Shown here: positions 29,958-38,223 of the stretch, in pieces
Layout of the letters: every line of letters starts with the position of its first letter
How positions within the stretch are numbered: the first letter of the stretch is position 1
Source: Actinomycetota bacterium
Lineage (GTDB): Bacteria > Bacillota > Desulfotomaculia > Desulfotomaculales > Desulfocucumaceae
Length of the DNA: 38,223 bases
Direction of reading: 5' to 3'
NCBI GenBank assembly: GCA_023475565.1
Contig: JAMCVT010000037.1
Location: forward strand, 1 to 38,223
Made by a program: the position numbers and the translations under genes
The notes under the pieces: model-generated
Seen by the model: only the letters and a program-made list of their open reading frames with translations
The model's database searches: none
What the model was told of the DNA's origin: nothing

Positions 29958-30021
29958 TGAATACCTTCCTTTCGCTTACATTCTTTTATATAAAACCAAT
30001 ACTGACATAATTCTGACTCCC

Positions 30022-30237
30022 AATCGAGGACATTCCTCCGACCCTAAATTCCGGAATTAGGAATTAGAAATTGGGAGAGAGCAAAAGCCATCCCGATCGG
30101 GGACATTATTGGGAATTGGGGATTAGGAATTGGGAAAGACCAACAACCACCCCGATCGGGGACATTATACCGATCGGGGACATTCCTGTCCCCAAAGGAA
30201 TACCCCAGCTTCAGCAGGTGTGTCCCCATTCCTTGTT
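30022..30237 (-). repeat. GGGGACA/TGTCCCC element array, copy C, with (TTGGGAA)-type heptamers, inside the grpE-dnaK gap
   Basis: Minus strand: aaggaatGGGGACACACCTGCTGAAG...gacAGGAATGTCCCCGATCGGtataATGTCCCCGATCGGgg...ATGTCCCCGATCGGg...GGAATGTCCTCGATTGG. Confidence 0.88.
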
Positions 30238-30853
30238 AAGTGGCCACCTTTACCATGGCCGCCCGTATTGTTTTGCCCCTTAAGGAGTAGCCCTTTCTCA
30301 ACTCTTCAATAACGGTGTTTTCCAGGTGCCCGCCTCCTTCTTCCCTCATAACCTCGTGAATTTCGGGGTTAAACTGGCCGCCCACAGCCGGAAGGGCCTC
30401 CAGCCCTTCCGAGATAAGTACGTCCCTTATCTGCCTGCTGATCATTTCAATTCCCTCGTACACTTTTTCCACATCATCATGCCTTAAGGCCAGCGCTCTT
30501 TCCAGATTGTCCAGCACCGGCAGCAGCGCCGTTATTATCTGCTCGCCGGCGTATTTCACCAGTTCCTCTCTTTCCCTGGCCACACGCCTGCGGTAATTAT
30601 CAAAATCAGCCTGCATCCTGGCCAGGCGGTTAAAATAATCCTCCGCCTTTGCCCTTTCCTGTTCCAGCTGCCCGGCCAGGCTTTCTCCGTCAACTTCCCC
30701 GGGGCTTTCCCCACTCCAGGGCTCCTCCAGCCCGGCCCGGTCCCGGCAGGCCTCCGGGGAGTCCTCCTCTGGGGCGTCCATGGTAAAGTCCCTTTCAGGG
30801 CTTACTTTTATTTCATCGCCCGGAATGCCTTCCATTTCCCGCTCTTGCTGCAT
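30236..30853 (-). CDS. grpE: Nucleotide exchange factor GrpE (ATG at 30853 preferred over GTG at 30865)
   Basis: FNRLARMQADFDNYRRRVAREREEL, LLPVLDNLERAL, NPEIHEVM. Confidence 0.96.
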   Translation of the reverse strand: MQQEREMEGIPGDEIKVSPERDFTMDAPEEDSPEACRDRAGLEEPWSGESPGEVDGESLAGQLEQERAKAEDYFNRLARMQADFDNYRRRVAREREELVKYAGEQIITALLPVLDNLERALALRHDDVEKVYEGIEMISRQIRDVLISEGLEALPAVGGQFNPEIHEVMREEGGGHLENTVIEELRKGYSLRGKTIRAAMVKVAT

Positions 30854-30876
30854 ATCCGTCCTCACCTCGCCTTTTT

Positions 30877-32436
30877 TTATTTATCCAGTTCTCTTGAATC
30901 TTTGTCCTCGCGTTTTTTTATAATGGTGTCGATCCTCAGTATGGCCTCGGCAATCTCCCCGGCAGCCTTTAAGGCATAGGTCTTTACAAGGGCCGGGTCC
31001 ACCACCCCGGCCTCAAACATGTCCATAATTTCGCCGGTATCACAGTCCACCGCCAGGGATTCGTTGCCGCTTTCCGACTGGGCGGCGGTAACATCCCCCA
31101 GCTTCTCCAGGGGATTAAAACCGGCGTTGCCCGCAATCTGGGCCATTGGCCTTTTCAGGGCCTCCACCACGCAGTCTACCCCGTAGACCGCCATTCCCCG
31201 CATATCCTTGCGGATTCTTTCCACATCCCCGGCTGCCGCCAGCTCCACCGAGCCCCCGCCGGGCACCACCCCGCCCCTTATTACCGCCTGGACGGCAGCC
31301 GCAGCGTCCTTGGCAATGCGCTCCCTCTCGCCCACCACCTCAGTGGTGGCGGCCCCCACCAGCACGGTGGCCATGGACTTGCCGCCCCCGTCCTGTATCC
31401 ATACCTGCTCAAGCTTTTCGTCGTTATATACCCGGCCTGCCCTGCCCAGGTATGCCGCCAGCTGGCCCGGGTCCTTCTTTAAGCCGTTTCTCTTAATCAT
31501 CCTGGCCCCGGTATGATCGGCGGCCTTGCGCAAATCAGTGGTTAAAACCCTCTGCACCACCATTGCGCCGGCATCGGTCAGCATTTCCTCGGCGGACTCG
31601 TTAACCCCCCGGTCCACCAGCACCAGCCCCACCTTCATATCCACCAGTTTCTGGATGTTCTGCCGAAACTGGGCCTGCAGCTCCATGTAACGGGCAAATC
31701 CGGCCTCGGTGGACAGCGCCTCATCTTCTATCTCTTCAGGCTCAAGAGAGTCGTCAATCACCAGCACAGGCACATTTTCCAGCTCCACCGGCATCTGGCG
31801 GTTCATTCTCTCTTTGCCTATTATTACACCCTTAAAAACCTGGTTATCCGCGCCCTCCTCGGCCACCACGGTATCCGCAAGCCTGAAGGAGCGGTCCAGC
31901 AGTTTTTCACTTCCCACCATCCCGGCGGCCCTTACCACCAGCTCGGCTATGTCCTCGTGGCCCCTGCCGGCAATCATGGCCACCTGCTGTATCACCGAGT
32001 CGGAAATGTGGTCAACGGCCCGGGCCCGGCGGCTTATGGCCTCTATACCGGCCCGGACGCCGGCCCGGAGTCCCTCTATAACCCTGGATACCGGAACCCC
32101 CCTGGAAACCTGTTCCACCCCGGCTCCCACCAGAGCCCCGGCCAGCACCGTGGCAGTAGTAGTTCCATCGCCTATCTCCTCCTGCTGGGCCCTGGCGATG
32201 TTGATCAGCATCCTGGCGGCGGGGTGATTGGCCTCCATCATGGTCAGTATAGTGACCCCGTCGTTGGTTATGACAACCTCACCGAATTTATCCACCAGCA
32301 TGGTGTCAAGCCCCTTGGGCCCAAGGGTGCCCTCCACAGCCGAGGCGATAGCCCTTATGGCATTGGCGTTGGATACCAGGGCCGCCATTTTTTCATTTAC
32401 CTCGGCCCCACCGCTGGCCTGCTGTTTAAGACTCAT
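30877..32436 (-). CDS. Archaeal-like (thermosome/TCP-1 type, bacterial group III) chaperonin
   Basis: GTLGPKGLDTMLVDKFGEVVITNDGVTILTMMEANHPAARMLINIARAQQEEIGDGTTTATVLAGALV; GGVVPGGGSVELAAAG; AGFNPLEKLGDV; SD in hrcA 3' end. Confidence 0.95.
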   Translation of the reverse strand: MSLKQQASGGAEVNEKMAALVSNANAIRAIASAVEGTLGPKGLDTMLVDKFGEVVITNDGVTILTMMEANHPAARMLINIARAQQEEIGDGTTTATVLAGALVGAGVEQVSRGVPVSRVIEGLRAGVRAGIEAISRRARAVDHISDSVIQQVAMIAGRGHEDIAELVVRAAGMVGSEKLLDRSFRLADTVVAEEGADNQVFKGVIIGKERMNRQMPVELENVPVLVIDDSLEPEEIEDEALSTEAGFARYMELQAQFRQNIQKLVDMKVGLVLVDRGVNESAEEMLTDAGAMVVQRVLTTDLRKAADHTGARMIKRNGLKKDPGQLAAYLGRAGRVYNDEKLEQVWIQDGGGKSMATVLVGAATTEVVGERERIAKDAAAAVQAVIRGGVVPGGGSVELAAAGDVERIRKDMRGMAVYGVDCVVEALKRPMAQIAGNAGFNPLEKLGDVTAAQSESGNESLAVDCDTGEIMDMFEAGVVDPALVKTYALKAAGEIAEAILRIDTIIKKREDKDSRELDK

Positions 32437-32441
32437 TTAAG

Positions 32442-33485
32442 TTATCTCCATCCCTTAAACATTTTTTCCAGAGTATCGGAAAGGTTCAGGGTCATGTGCT
32501 CTACCACACTGACCACCCAGGCGTAGTCCATCCTGGTGGGCCCCAGCACTCCTATCTTCCCTATGGGCTGCCCATCCAGGTGATAGGTGGCCACAACCAC
32601 GCTGCAGTCCTTTACCTCTTCCCTGTTCAGCTCGCTGCCTATGCGGACCGTCACGCCGCCTTCCTTATAGTCTCTTTCCAGCAGATTCCTCAAGAGGCCC
32701 TCCTGATCCAGAAGGCTCAGCAGTGTTTTTACCTTTTCTATATTATGGAATTCGGGCTGGTTCAGTATATTGAAAACCCCGCCCAGATATATCTTATCTT
32801 CCTTTTCCATGGACAGCCCCTCCTCCAGGAGGTGTACCGCCAGGTCCAGTATGTTTTTGTGCTTGGACAGCTCAAAATATATTTCCCTGATCAGACCCAA
32901 CTTTATCTTGTCGATGTTGAGTCCCTGCAGCCTGGCGTTGAAAACCCCGGAGACGGTGTCCAGGTCGGTCTGGTTTACCCCTTCGGGCACTTCTATTATA
33001 TTGTGCTTTATGGTCCCTGTATTGAGCACTACAATAACCATGGCCTGGCCGGGGTTCATAAGCACCAGCTGCATGTGCTTCAGGGCGCTTGTGTCGGTCC
33101 TGGGGGTAATTATCATAGAGGCGTAGTTGGTTATCTGGGACATCATAGAGTTGGTCTGACTGACCACCTGCCCGATGTCCTTTACCTTATTCTCGTACCC
33201 CTTTCTTATAATCTCCTCTTCTTTTTTGGAGAGGTCCTTTTTCTTCATTAAAAAGTCCACATAATATCTGTATCCTTTTTGTGACGGAACCCTTCCGGCA
33301 GAAGTATGGGGCTGCTCGATGTACCCAAGTTCCTCCAGATCCGACATCTCGTTCCTGATGGTGGCCGGGCTGACCCCCAAATCGAATTTCCTCGCAATGG
33401 TGCGTGATCCCACCGGTTCCGCCGAGGAGATATAATCCATTATTATGGCCATCAGAACCTGCTGCTTTCGGGTATCCATTTTCAT
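32442..33485 (-). CDS. hrcA: Heat-inducible transcription repressor HrcA
   Basis: KQQVLMAIIMDYISSAEPVGSRTIARKFDLGVSPATIRNEMSDLEELGYIEQPHTSAGRVPSQKGYRYYVD. Confidence 0.98.
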   Translation of the reverse strand: MKMDTRKQQVLMAIIMDYISSAEPVGSRTIARKFDLGVSPATIRNEMSDLEELGYIEQPHTSAGRVPSQKGYRYYVDFLMKKKDLSKKEEEIIRKGYENKVKDIGQVVSQTNSMMSQITNYASMIITPRTDTSALKHMQLVLMNPGQAMVIVVLNTGTIKHNIIEVPEGVNQTDLDTVSGVFNARLQGLNIDKIKLGLIREIYFELSKHKNILDLAVHLLEEGLSMEKEDKIYLGGVFNILNQPEFHNIEKVKTLLSLLDQEGLLRNLLERDYKEGGVTVRIGSELNREEVKDCSVVVATYHLDGQPIGKIGVLGPTRMDYAWVVSVVEHMTLNLSDTLEKMFKGWR

Positions 33486-33505
33486 AACGGATCACCACCT
33501 TTTTG

Positions 33506-33532
33506 TTAGCACTCTCATTTAGCGAGTGCTAA
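33506..33532 (-). promoter_or_regulatory. CIRCE operator (HrcA binding site)
   Basis: Perfect TTAGCACTC-tcatttagc-GAGTGCTAA, 21 bp upstream of hrcA. Confidence 0.98.
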
Positions 33533-33545
33533 TTCCCATACGTAA

Positions 33546-33574
33546 AAAATAGCACCGGACAATTATTTTGTCAA
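33546..33574 (-). promoter_or_regulatory. SigA-type promoter for the hrcA operon
   Basis: Minus strand TTGACA-N17-TATTTT immediately upstream of CIRCE. Confidence 0.8.
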
Positions 33575-33651
33575 GCGTTATAGGAATAAAAAAGAAACGC
33601 CACAATATTTAGGATAACCAAAATACACTAACAGGCATTCCTTTACGGTAA

Positions 33652-33753
33652 GAATTCAGAAGCCAGAAGCCAGAAGTCAGAATGAGCCTGCATTCCTTAA
33701 TAGCTCAGATATTCTGGATTCTGGCTTCTGGCTCCCGACCGGAGGTATTACCC
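33652..33753. repeat. Inverted heptamer-array element downstream of hemW, with GGTATTACCC end motif
   Basis: cagaagccagaagccagaagtcagaat ... attctggattctggcttctggctcCCGACCggaGGTATTACCC; arms form a near-perfect ~22-bp stem. Confidence 0.85.
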
Positions 33754-33763
33754 TTTAGCTATT

Positions 33764-34900
33764 TTATACAAACTCTGAAAAAACACGGTTGCCCAGCATG
33801 AGTCCCCTCCTGGTAAGGCGTAAGCAGCCGCCCTCGATACCGATGAGCCCCTGATTCTCCAGGCGCCTTACAGGCTCACCGTAGACGTCTTCTATCTCCC
33901 TGCCGAATCTTTTCCTGTATTCCCCGGTATCCAGCCCCTCAATAAGGCGCAGTCCCAGGAACACCGCCTCGGACATGGCAGTTTTCAGGTCCACCTCCTC
34001 TTCCCAGTCAACGGGAAGTTTACCTGACTCAAGGCTGTCGATGTAGCCCTTCAGGTCCGGCCGGTTGGAAAAGCGCCTGCCCCCCAGGTAAGAGTGGGCC
34101 GAGGGGCCCAGACCCAGGTATTCACCCCCGCGCCAGTACCTGAGGTTATGGCGGCAGGCCCTGCCGGGCAGTGCGAAATTGGATATCTCGTAATGAAGGT
34201 ACCCCTTTTCTTTCAGAAAATCTATAAGCAGTTCGTACATTTCGGCCTCAGTGTCTTCCGGGCACTGTTCCAGCGCCCCGCCCCGGACCCTGTCATACAG
34301 GGGAGTGCCTTCCTCCAGCTGAAGGCTGTAGGCCGATATATGTTCCGGGCGCAGATCCCCCACCGCCTTAAGGCAGCTTTCCCAATGGCCGGGGGTCTGG
34401 CCGGGAATACCAAAAATAAGGTCAATGTTTATATTGTCAAAACCGGCCTCCCGGGCCTCCCAAAAGGCTTCCCGGGCCTGGGAAAAGGAGTGTATCCTGC
34501 CCAGGGTGTCCAGCAGCTCCTGCCGGCAGGACTGGAAGCCTATACTGATCCTGTTGACCCCGGACCTCCTGAGAGACAGCATTTTTTTAAAGTCCACTGT
34601 GCCGGGATTGGCCTCCACGGTTATTTCGGTGCTGCCGGAAACGTTAAAAAAGAAAAAAATACTCTCCAGCACAGCAATGAGAGAGTCTCCCGGCAGGCAG
34701 GTGGGAGTGCCGCCGCCCACGTAAACGCTGTCTAACGCCTTTTGTTCCGGCTGCAGCAGCCCGGCGCGGATTTCCGCCTCCCTCATAAACGCCCTGATAT
34801 ACTGGGAAGCAGCCTCCTCCTCTACAGGAAGGGAAGTGAAATCACAGTAATGGCATTTCCTAATGCAAAAAGGAATGTGTGTATACAGTCCTGTGGCCAA
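33764..34900 (-). CDS. hemW: Heme chaperone HemW-like radical SAM protein
   Basis: LYTHIPFCIRKCHYCDFTS, YVGGGTPTCLP, VEANPGT, GFQSCRQELLDTLGR. Confidence 0.93.
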   Translation of the reverse strand: MATGLYTHIPFCIRKCHYCDFTSLPVEEEAASQYIRAFMREAEIRAGLLQPEQKALDSVYVGGGTPTCLPGDSLIAVLESIFFFFNVSGSTEITVEANPGTVDFKKMLSLRRSGVNRISIGFQSCRQELLDTLGRIHSFSQAREAFWEAREAGFDNINIDLIFGIPGQTPGHWESCLKAVGDLRPEHISAYSLQLEEGTPLYDRVRGGALEQCPEDTEAEMYELLIDFLKEKGYLHYEISNFALPGRACRHNLRYWRGGEYLGLGPSAHSYLGGRRFSNRPDLKGYIDSLESGKLPVDWEEEVDLKTAMSEAVFLGLRLIEGLDTGEYRKRFGREIEDVYGEPVRRLENQGLIGIEGGCLRLTRRGLMLGNRVFSEFV

Positions 34901-34929
34901 TGCAATACCCCCGGCTCCTTTTAAAAGCC

Positions 34930-35040
34930 CCCTACAATCGGGGACATTCCTGTCTAAAAGGATTGCCTATACCGATCGGGGACATTCCTCTGACCCTCAA
35001 AGCTCAGCTCCAAAGAGAGGTGTGTCCCCTTTCCACTTTA
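34930..35040 (-). repeat. GGGGACA/TGTCCCC element, copy D
   Basis: Minus strand aaaGGGGACACACCtctcttt...gagggtcagAGGAATGTCCCCGATCGGtataggcaatccttttagacAGGAATGTCCCCGATTG. Confidence 0.85.
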
Positions 35041-35106
35041 TAGCCCCGTGAAAAATATGTAAAGCTTTCTTTCTGACATAAAAGAATCCAGGTTATAAAC
35101 CCGGAC

Positions 35107-35940
35107 TCAATTGCACCCGAAATTATCTCCCAGTATTGCTTTCCACAGCTCCAAAGACTTTTCGGAGCTCCCTTCATTTAAGGCCCTGCATGACAGGCTG
35201 TACGCATCTTCAGCTCTTTCAGCGGCAGACTTTAATTCCCCCAGGGACACCGGCTCCCTCACCGCCGGGCAGCTTAAGAATTCCGGAAGAAAAACCGTCA
35301 TACTCCAGAACACCGAATTTATAAGCTCGGCAAAGGTCTTGGAAAACTCATTGACCCTGTAGTAAATAAGCAGCTCCAGGAAATATGAGTTAAACGGCTC
35401 CCCGATGTTCCGGTTCCAGGCCTTGATAAGCTTCACCAGGCTTTTAAACCTGTCGCCCGACGACCCCTCCTTGGTGTTAAAAAGCTCTTCCTGCCGGGCA
35501 GGGTTGGTTTTCAGCCATCCTCCTATACCGTTGGCCACCATGTAATTGCCATTGGACAGCTTTATGGACGGAACCAGGTCAATGTCCGGGGGCGGCGAAA
35601 ATCTTACCGTGAGAACCTGCCCCCCCCTGCCGGCATGAATGTCCAGCTGGTCCGAGGCAAGACTGTGCTTTACAAAATTGAGCAGCTTTCTTGAATTTTT
35701 CTGGCATTCGTAAAAATATTTAGGGCTTATTACCGCATGAAGCTTAATGCTGTCCTGGGAGCCTGCATAAGTGCCCCGTCTGTAAGAACCTCCCCAAAAG
35801 ACCCCGCTTATTTTAATCTCCTTTTTGATCAGGCCCTTAATAAGGCTGTTTCTTTCCTTAACAGCCCTGACGTGATCCCCGGGCAATTCCAAACCTTTTA
35901 GAAAATGTTGAAAAGCCTGTTCTTCAGCGGGCATGGACAT
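35107..35940 (-). CDS. Orphan CD-NTase/SMODS-like nucleotidyltransferase homologue with substituted catalytic DxD (SxK)
   Basis: GGSYRRGTYAGSQDSIKLHAVISP (expected GSY.RGT.....D[IV]D), PDIDLVPSI, GGWLKTNPARQEELFNTKE, LVKLIKAWNRNIGEPFNSYFLELLIYYRV, C-terminal SLELWKAILGDNFG. Confidence 0.8.
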   Translation of the reverse strand: MSMPAEEQAFQHFLKGLELPGDHVRAVKERNSLIKGLIKKEIKISGVFWGGSYRRGTYAGSQDSIKLHAVISPKYFYECQKNSRKLLNFVKHSLASDQLDIHAGRGGQVLTVRFSPPPDIDLVPSIKLSNGNYMVANGIGGWLKTNPARQEELFNTKEGSSGDRFKSLVKLIKAWNRNIGEPFNSYFLELLIYYRVNEFSKTFAELINSVFWSMTVFLPEFLSCPAVREPVSLGELKSAAERAEDAYSLSCRALNEGSSEKSLELWKAILGDNFGCN

Positions 35941-36037
35941 TCCTCCCGGTTTTTTAAATACAAGGCCTCCGGTTCCCCTAAGAACAGAAGGCCTTATATA
36001 ACCTTTAGTCAGTGCCTGTCAAGCAGCGATCACCTTT

Positions 36038-37462
36038 TTAGATATCATAGTAAAGCATGAACTCGTACGGGTGCGGGCGGAGCCTGATGGCATCCACTTC
36101 CTTTTCAATCTTGTAGGAAATCCATGTTTCCAGCATATCCTTGTCGAAAACGTCTCCCTGCAAAAGGAATTCCTGGTCTTCCTGCAGAGCTTTGAGGGCC
36201 TGTTCAAGAGAGCCCGGCACCGACCCTATCCGGCCGGCCTCTTCCGGCGGCAGATCAAAGATATCCTTATCCATGGGTTTGCCGGGGTATATCTTATTCT
36301 TGATTCCATCCAGCCCGGCCAGCAGCAGAGCCGCAAAGGCCAGATAAGGGTTGCAGGACGGATCGGGCGGACGGTACTCAACCCGCTTGGCTTTCGGGCT
36401 GTTGGAGTACATTGGTATCCGCACGGCGGCGCTGCGGTTCCTCTGGGAGTACACCAGATTTACCGGGGCCTCGTAGCCGGGCACCAGCCTCTTGAAGGAG
36501 TTGGTGGTGGGGCTGCAGATGGCCGTAAGGGCAGGGGCGTGCTTCAATAGGCCGCCAATGTAATAAAGGGCGGTCTCGCTCAGCCTGGCATAGCCTTTCT
36601 CATCGTAGAAAAGAGGCTTTCCGTCCTTCCAGAGGCTCTGGTGCACGTGCATGCCTGAACCGTTGTCCTGGAAGATGGGCTTGGGCATGAATGTGGCGGT
36701 CATGTTGTTTTTCCTGGCCACGTTCTTTACAATGTACTTGAACATCATCAGGTTATCGGCCATACGGGTTAGGGAACCGAATTTCATATCAATTTCGGCC
36801 TGGCCGGCGGTGGCCACCTCGTGGTGCTGGCACTCCACAGGAAGACCGGCTTCAATCATGGTCATGACCATCTCATTGCGGAGGTCCTGCATGGAGTCGG
36901 TAGGCGCCACGGGGAAGTAGCCCTCCTTGTAGCGGGGCTTGTAGCCCAGGTTGGGGTTTTCTTCCCGGCCGGTATTCCAGCAGCCCTCGGTGGAGTCGAT
37001 AAAATAAAATCCCGAGTGCTGGTTCTGGTCATACCTGATGCCGTTAAAAACAAAGAACTCGGCCTCCGGCCCCCAGAAGCTCTGGTCGGCTATCCCGGTG
37101 GACTTGAGGTATTCTTCAGCCTTCATGGCGATGTTGCGCGGGTCACGGCTGTACTTTTCACCGGTCAGAGGGTCGTAGACGTTGCAGATAAGGCTCATTG
37201 TGGCTACCTTGGAAAAGGGATCAATAGAAGCGGTCTCCGGGTCAGGCAGGAGTATCATGTCACTCTCGTTAATAGCCCTGAATCCGCGGATACTGGAACC
37301 GTCAAAACCCAACCCCTCGGTGAATATGCTTTCGTCAAACTCGGTGATGGGGACCGAAAAATGCTGCCAGATCCCCGGAATATCGATAAACTTTATATCG
37401 ACCATTTTTACGTCTTTATCACTGGCAAATGCCAGTACATCCTTGGGAGTTTTCATTTCCAT
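36038..37462 (-). CDS. glnA: Glutamine synthetase type I
   Basis: [75 protein letters not shown]. Confidence 0.97.
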   Translation of the reverse strand: MEMKTPKDVLAFASDKDVKMVDIKFIDIPGIWQHFSVPITEFDESIFTEGLGFDGSSIRGFRAINESDMILLPDPETASIDPFSKVATMSLICNVYDPLTGEKYSRDPRNIAMKAEEYLKSTGIADQSFWGPEAEFFVFNGIRYDQNQHSGFYFIDSTEGCWNTGREENPNLGYKPRYKEGYFPVAPTDSMQDLRNEMVMTMIEAGLPVECQHHEVATAGQAEIDMKFGSLTRMADNLMMFKYIVKNVARKNNMTATFMPKPIFQDNGSGMHVHQSLWKDGKPLFYDEKGYARLSETALYYIGGLLKHAPALTAICSPTTNSFKRLVPGYEAPVNLVYSQRNRSAAVRIPMYSNSPKAKRVEYRPPDPSCNPYLAFAALLLAGLDGIKNKIYPGKPMDKDIFDLPPEEAGRIGSVPGSLEQALKALQEDQEFLLQGDVFDKDMLETWISYKIEKEVDAIRLRPHPYEFMLYYDI

Positions 37463-37551
37463 ACCTCCTCGTTAAACCTTCTCTTTGACCGGGTAATATT
37501 AAAGGGCAAGCGTTTACTTATATCGTTATGGATACCCCCCTTCAGACCTTG

Positions 37552-37606
37552 TTAATAAAAAATGCCCCATGCCGGCCACCTTAACAGTAGCCGGCATGAG
37601 GCATCG
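37552..37606 (-). terminator. Terminator downstream of lepA
   Basis: Minus strand ATGCCtcATGCCGGC-tactgttaaggtg-GCCGGCATggGGCATTTTTTATT. Confidence 0.9.
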
Positions 37607-37742
37607 TTACCCCGTTGAACTTCTCAGTTCCTAAAAGAAAAACATCTCTGTTTTCAGATATTTAATTTGTTTTATTATACAAAAAACTGAGAATAAATCA
37701 ATAGCCAGTCAGCCGGTTGGCTTATATTTTTCTTTTAATAAT

Positions 37743-38223
37743 TCAGTCCCTTACATTAAGCACCGCCATAAAGGCCTCCTGGGGAATCTCCACACTGCCC
37801 ACCTGCTTCATGCGCTTTTTGCCTTCCTTCTGCTTTTCCAGAAGCTTTCTCTTCCTGGAGATGTCACCGCCGTAGCACTTGGCCAGAACATCCTTGCGCC
37901 TGGCCTTAATGGTCTCCCGGGAAATTATCCGGTTGCCGATGGCCGCCTGAACGGGCACATCAAACAGCTGGCGGGGAATAAGCCCCCTCAGCTTTTCCAC
38001 CAGCAACCGGCCCCGGCTATAGGCCTTGTCGGCGTGGACTATGCAGGTCAGGGCGTCCAGGGGGTCCCCGTTGATCATTATGTCCAGCTTTACCAGTTTG
38101 CTTTCCAGGTAGCCGGAAAGACCGTAGTCCAGGGAGGCGTACCCCCTGGTTCTGGATTTGAGATGGTCAAAGAAGTCAAATATTATTTCACTTAAGGGGA
38201 GGTTATAGGTCAGCATAACCCTG
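37743..38223 (-). CDS. lepA: Elongation factor 4 LepA, C-terminal part (5' end outside window)
   Basis: [96 protein letters not shown]. Confidence 0.96.
   Translation of the reverse strand, partial: RVMLTYNLPLSEIIFDFFDHLKSRTRGYASLDYGLSGYLESKLVKLDIMINGDPLDALTCIVHADKAYSRGRLLVEKLRGLIPRQLFDVPVQAAIGNRIISRETIKARRKDVLAKCYGGDISRKRKLLEKQKEGKKRMKQVGSVEIPQEAFMAVLNVRD

Noticed and set aside
30044-30312. Short ORFs in both strands across 30044-30312
   Set aside because: Translations of repeat copy C in the grpE-dnaK gap.
35107-35940. Complete CBASS defence operon
   Set aside because: No effector, Cap2/Cap3, or other defence genes adjacent, and the NTase active site appears substituted.

Overview
This 38.2 kb chromosomal window looks like a spore-forming Firmicute. 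A Peptococcaceae/Pelotomaculum-like host is inferred from gene content and is not proven. From left to right it contains: (1) a CotF-type coat gene, hflX and an L,D-transpeptidase; (2) a DegS/DegU-like two-component pair followed by a complete monoderm Tad/Flp pilus locus (flp, tadV, tadE, tadG-like, cpaB, a receiver-bearing cpaE/tadZ, tadA, tadB, tadC, DUF192, and a HAMP sensor without an output domain); (3) a toxin-antitoxin operon missing from the ORF track, whose ParE-like toxin has one in-frame amber codon; (4) ychF, an azoreductase, an NCS2 permease, a nitrilase, floA/nfeD, rpsU, a HIT protein, mtaB, rsmE and prmA; (5) a CIRCE-controlled heat-shock operon, hrcA - archaeal-like (group III) chaperonin - grpE - dnaK - dnaJ; (6) hemW, an orphan CD-NTase-like protein whose catalytic DxD reads SxK, glnA and the 3' part of lepA. 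The intergenic regions carry several repeat families: GGGGACA...TGTCCCC hairpin elements at four loci, heptanucleotide arrays with recurrent end motifs, a 146-bp tandem duplication, and a CACAGAG-type repeat. The strongest candidates for follow-up are the chaperonin in the HrcA regulon, the SxK CD-NTase homologue, the amber-interrupted toxin, and the two intergenic repeat families. All family calls come from reading translations and motifs; no database search was run.
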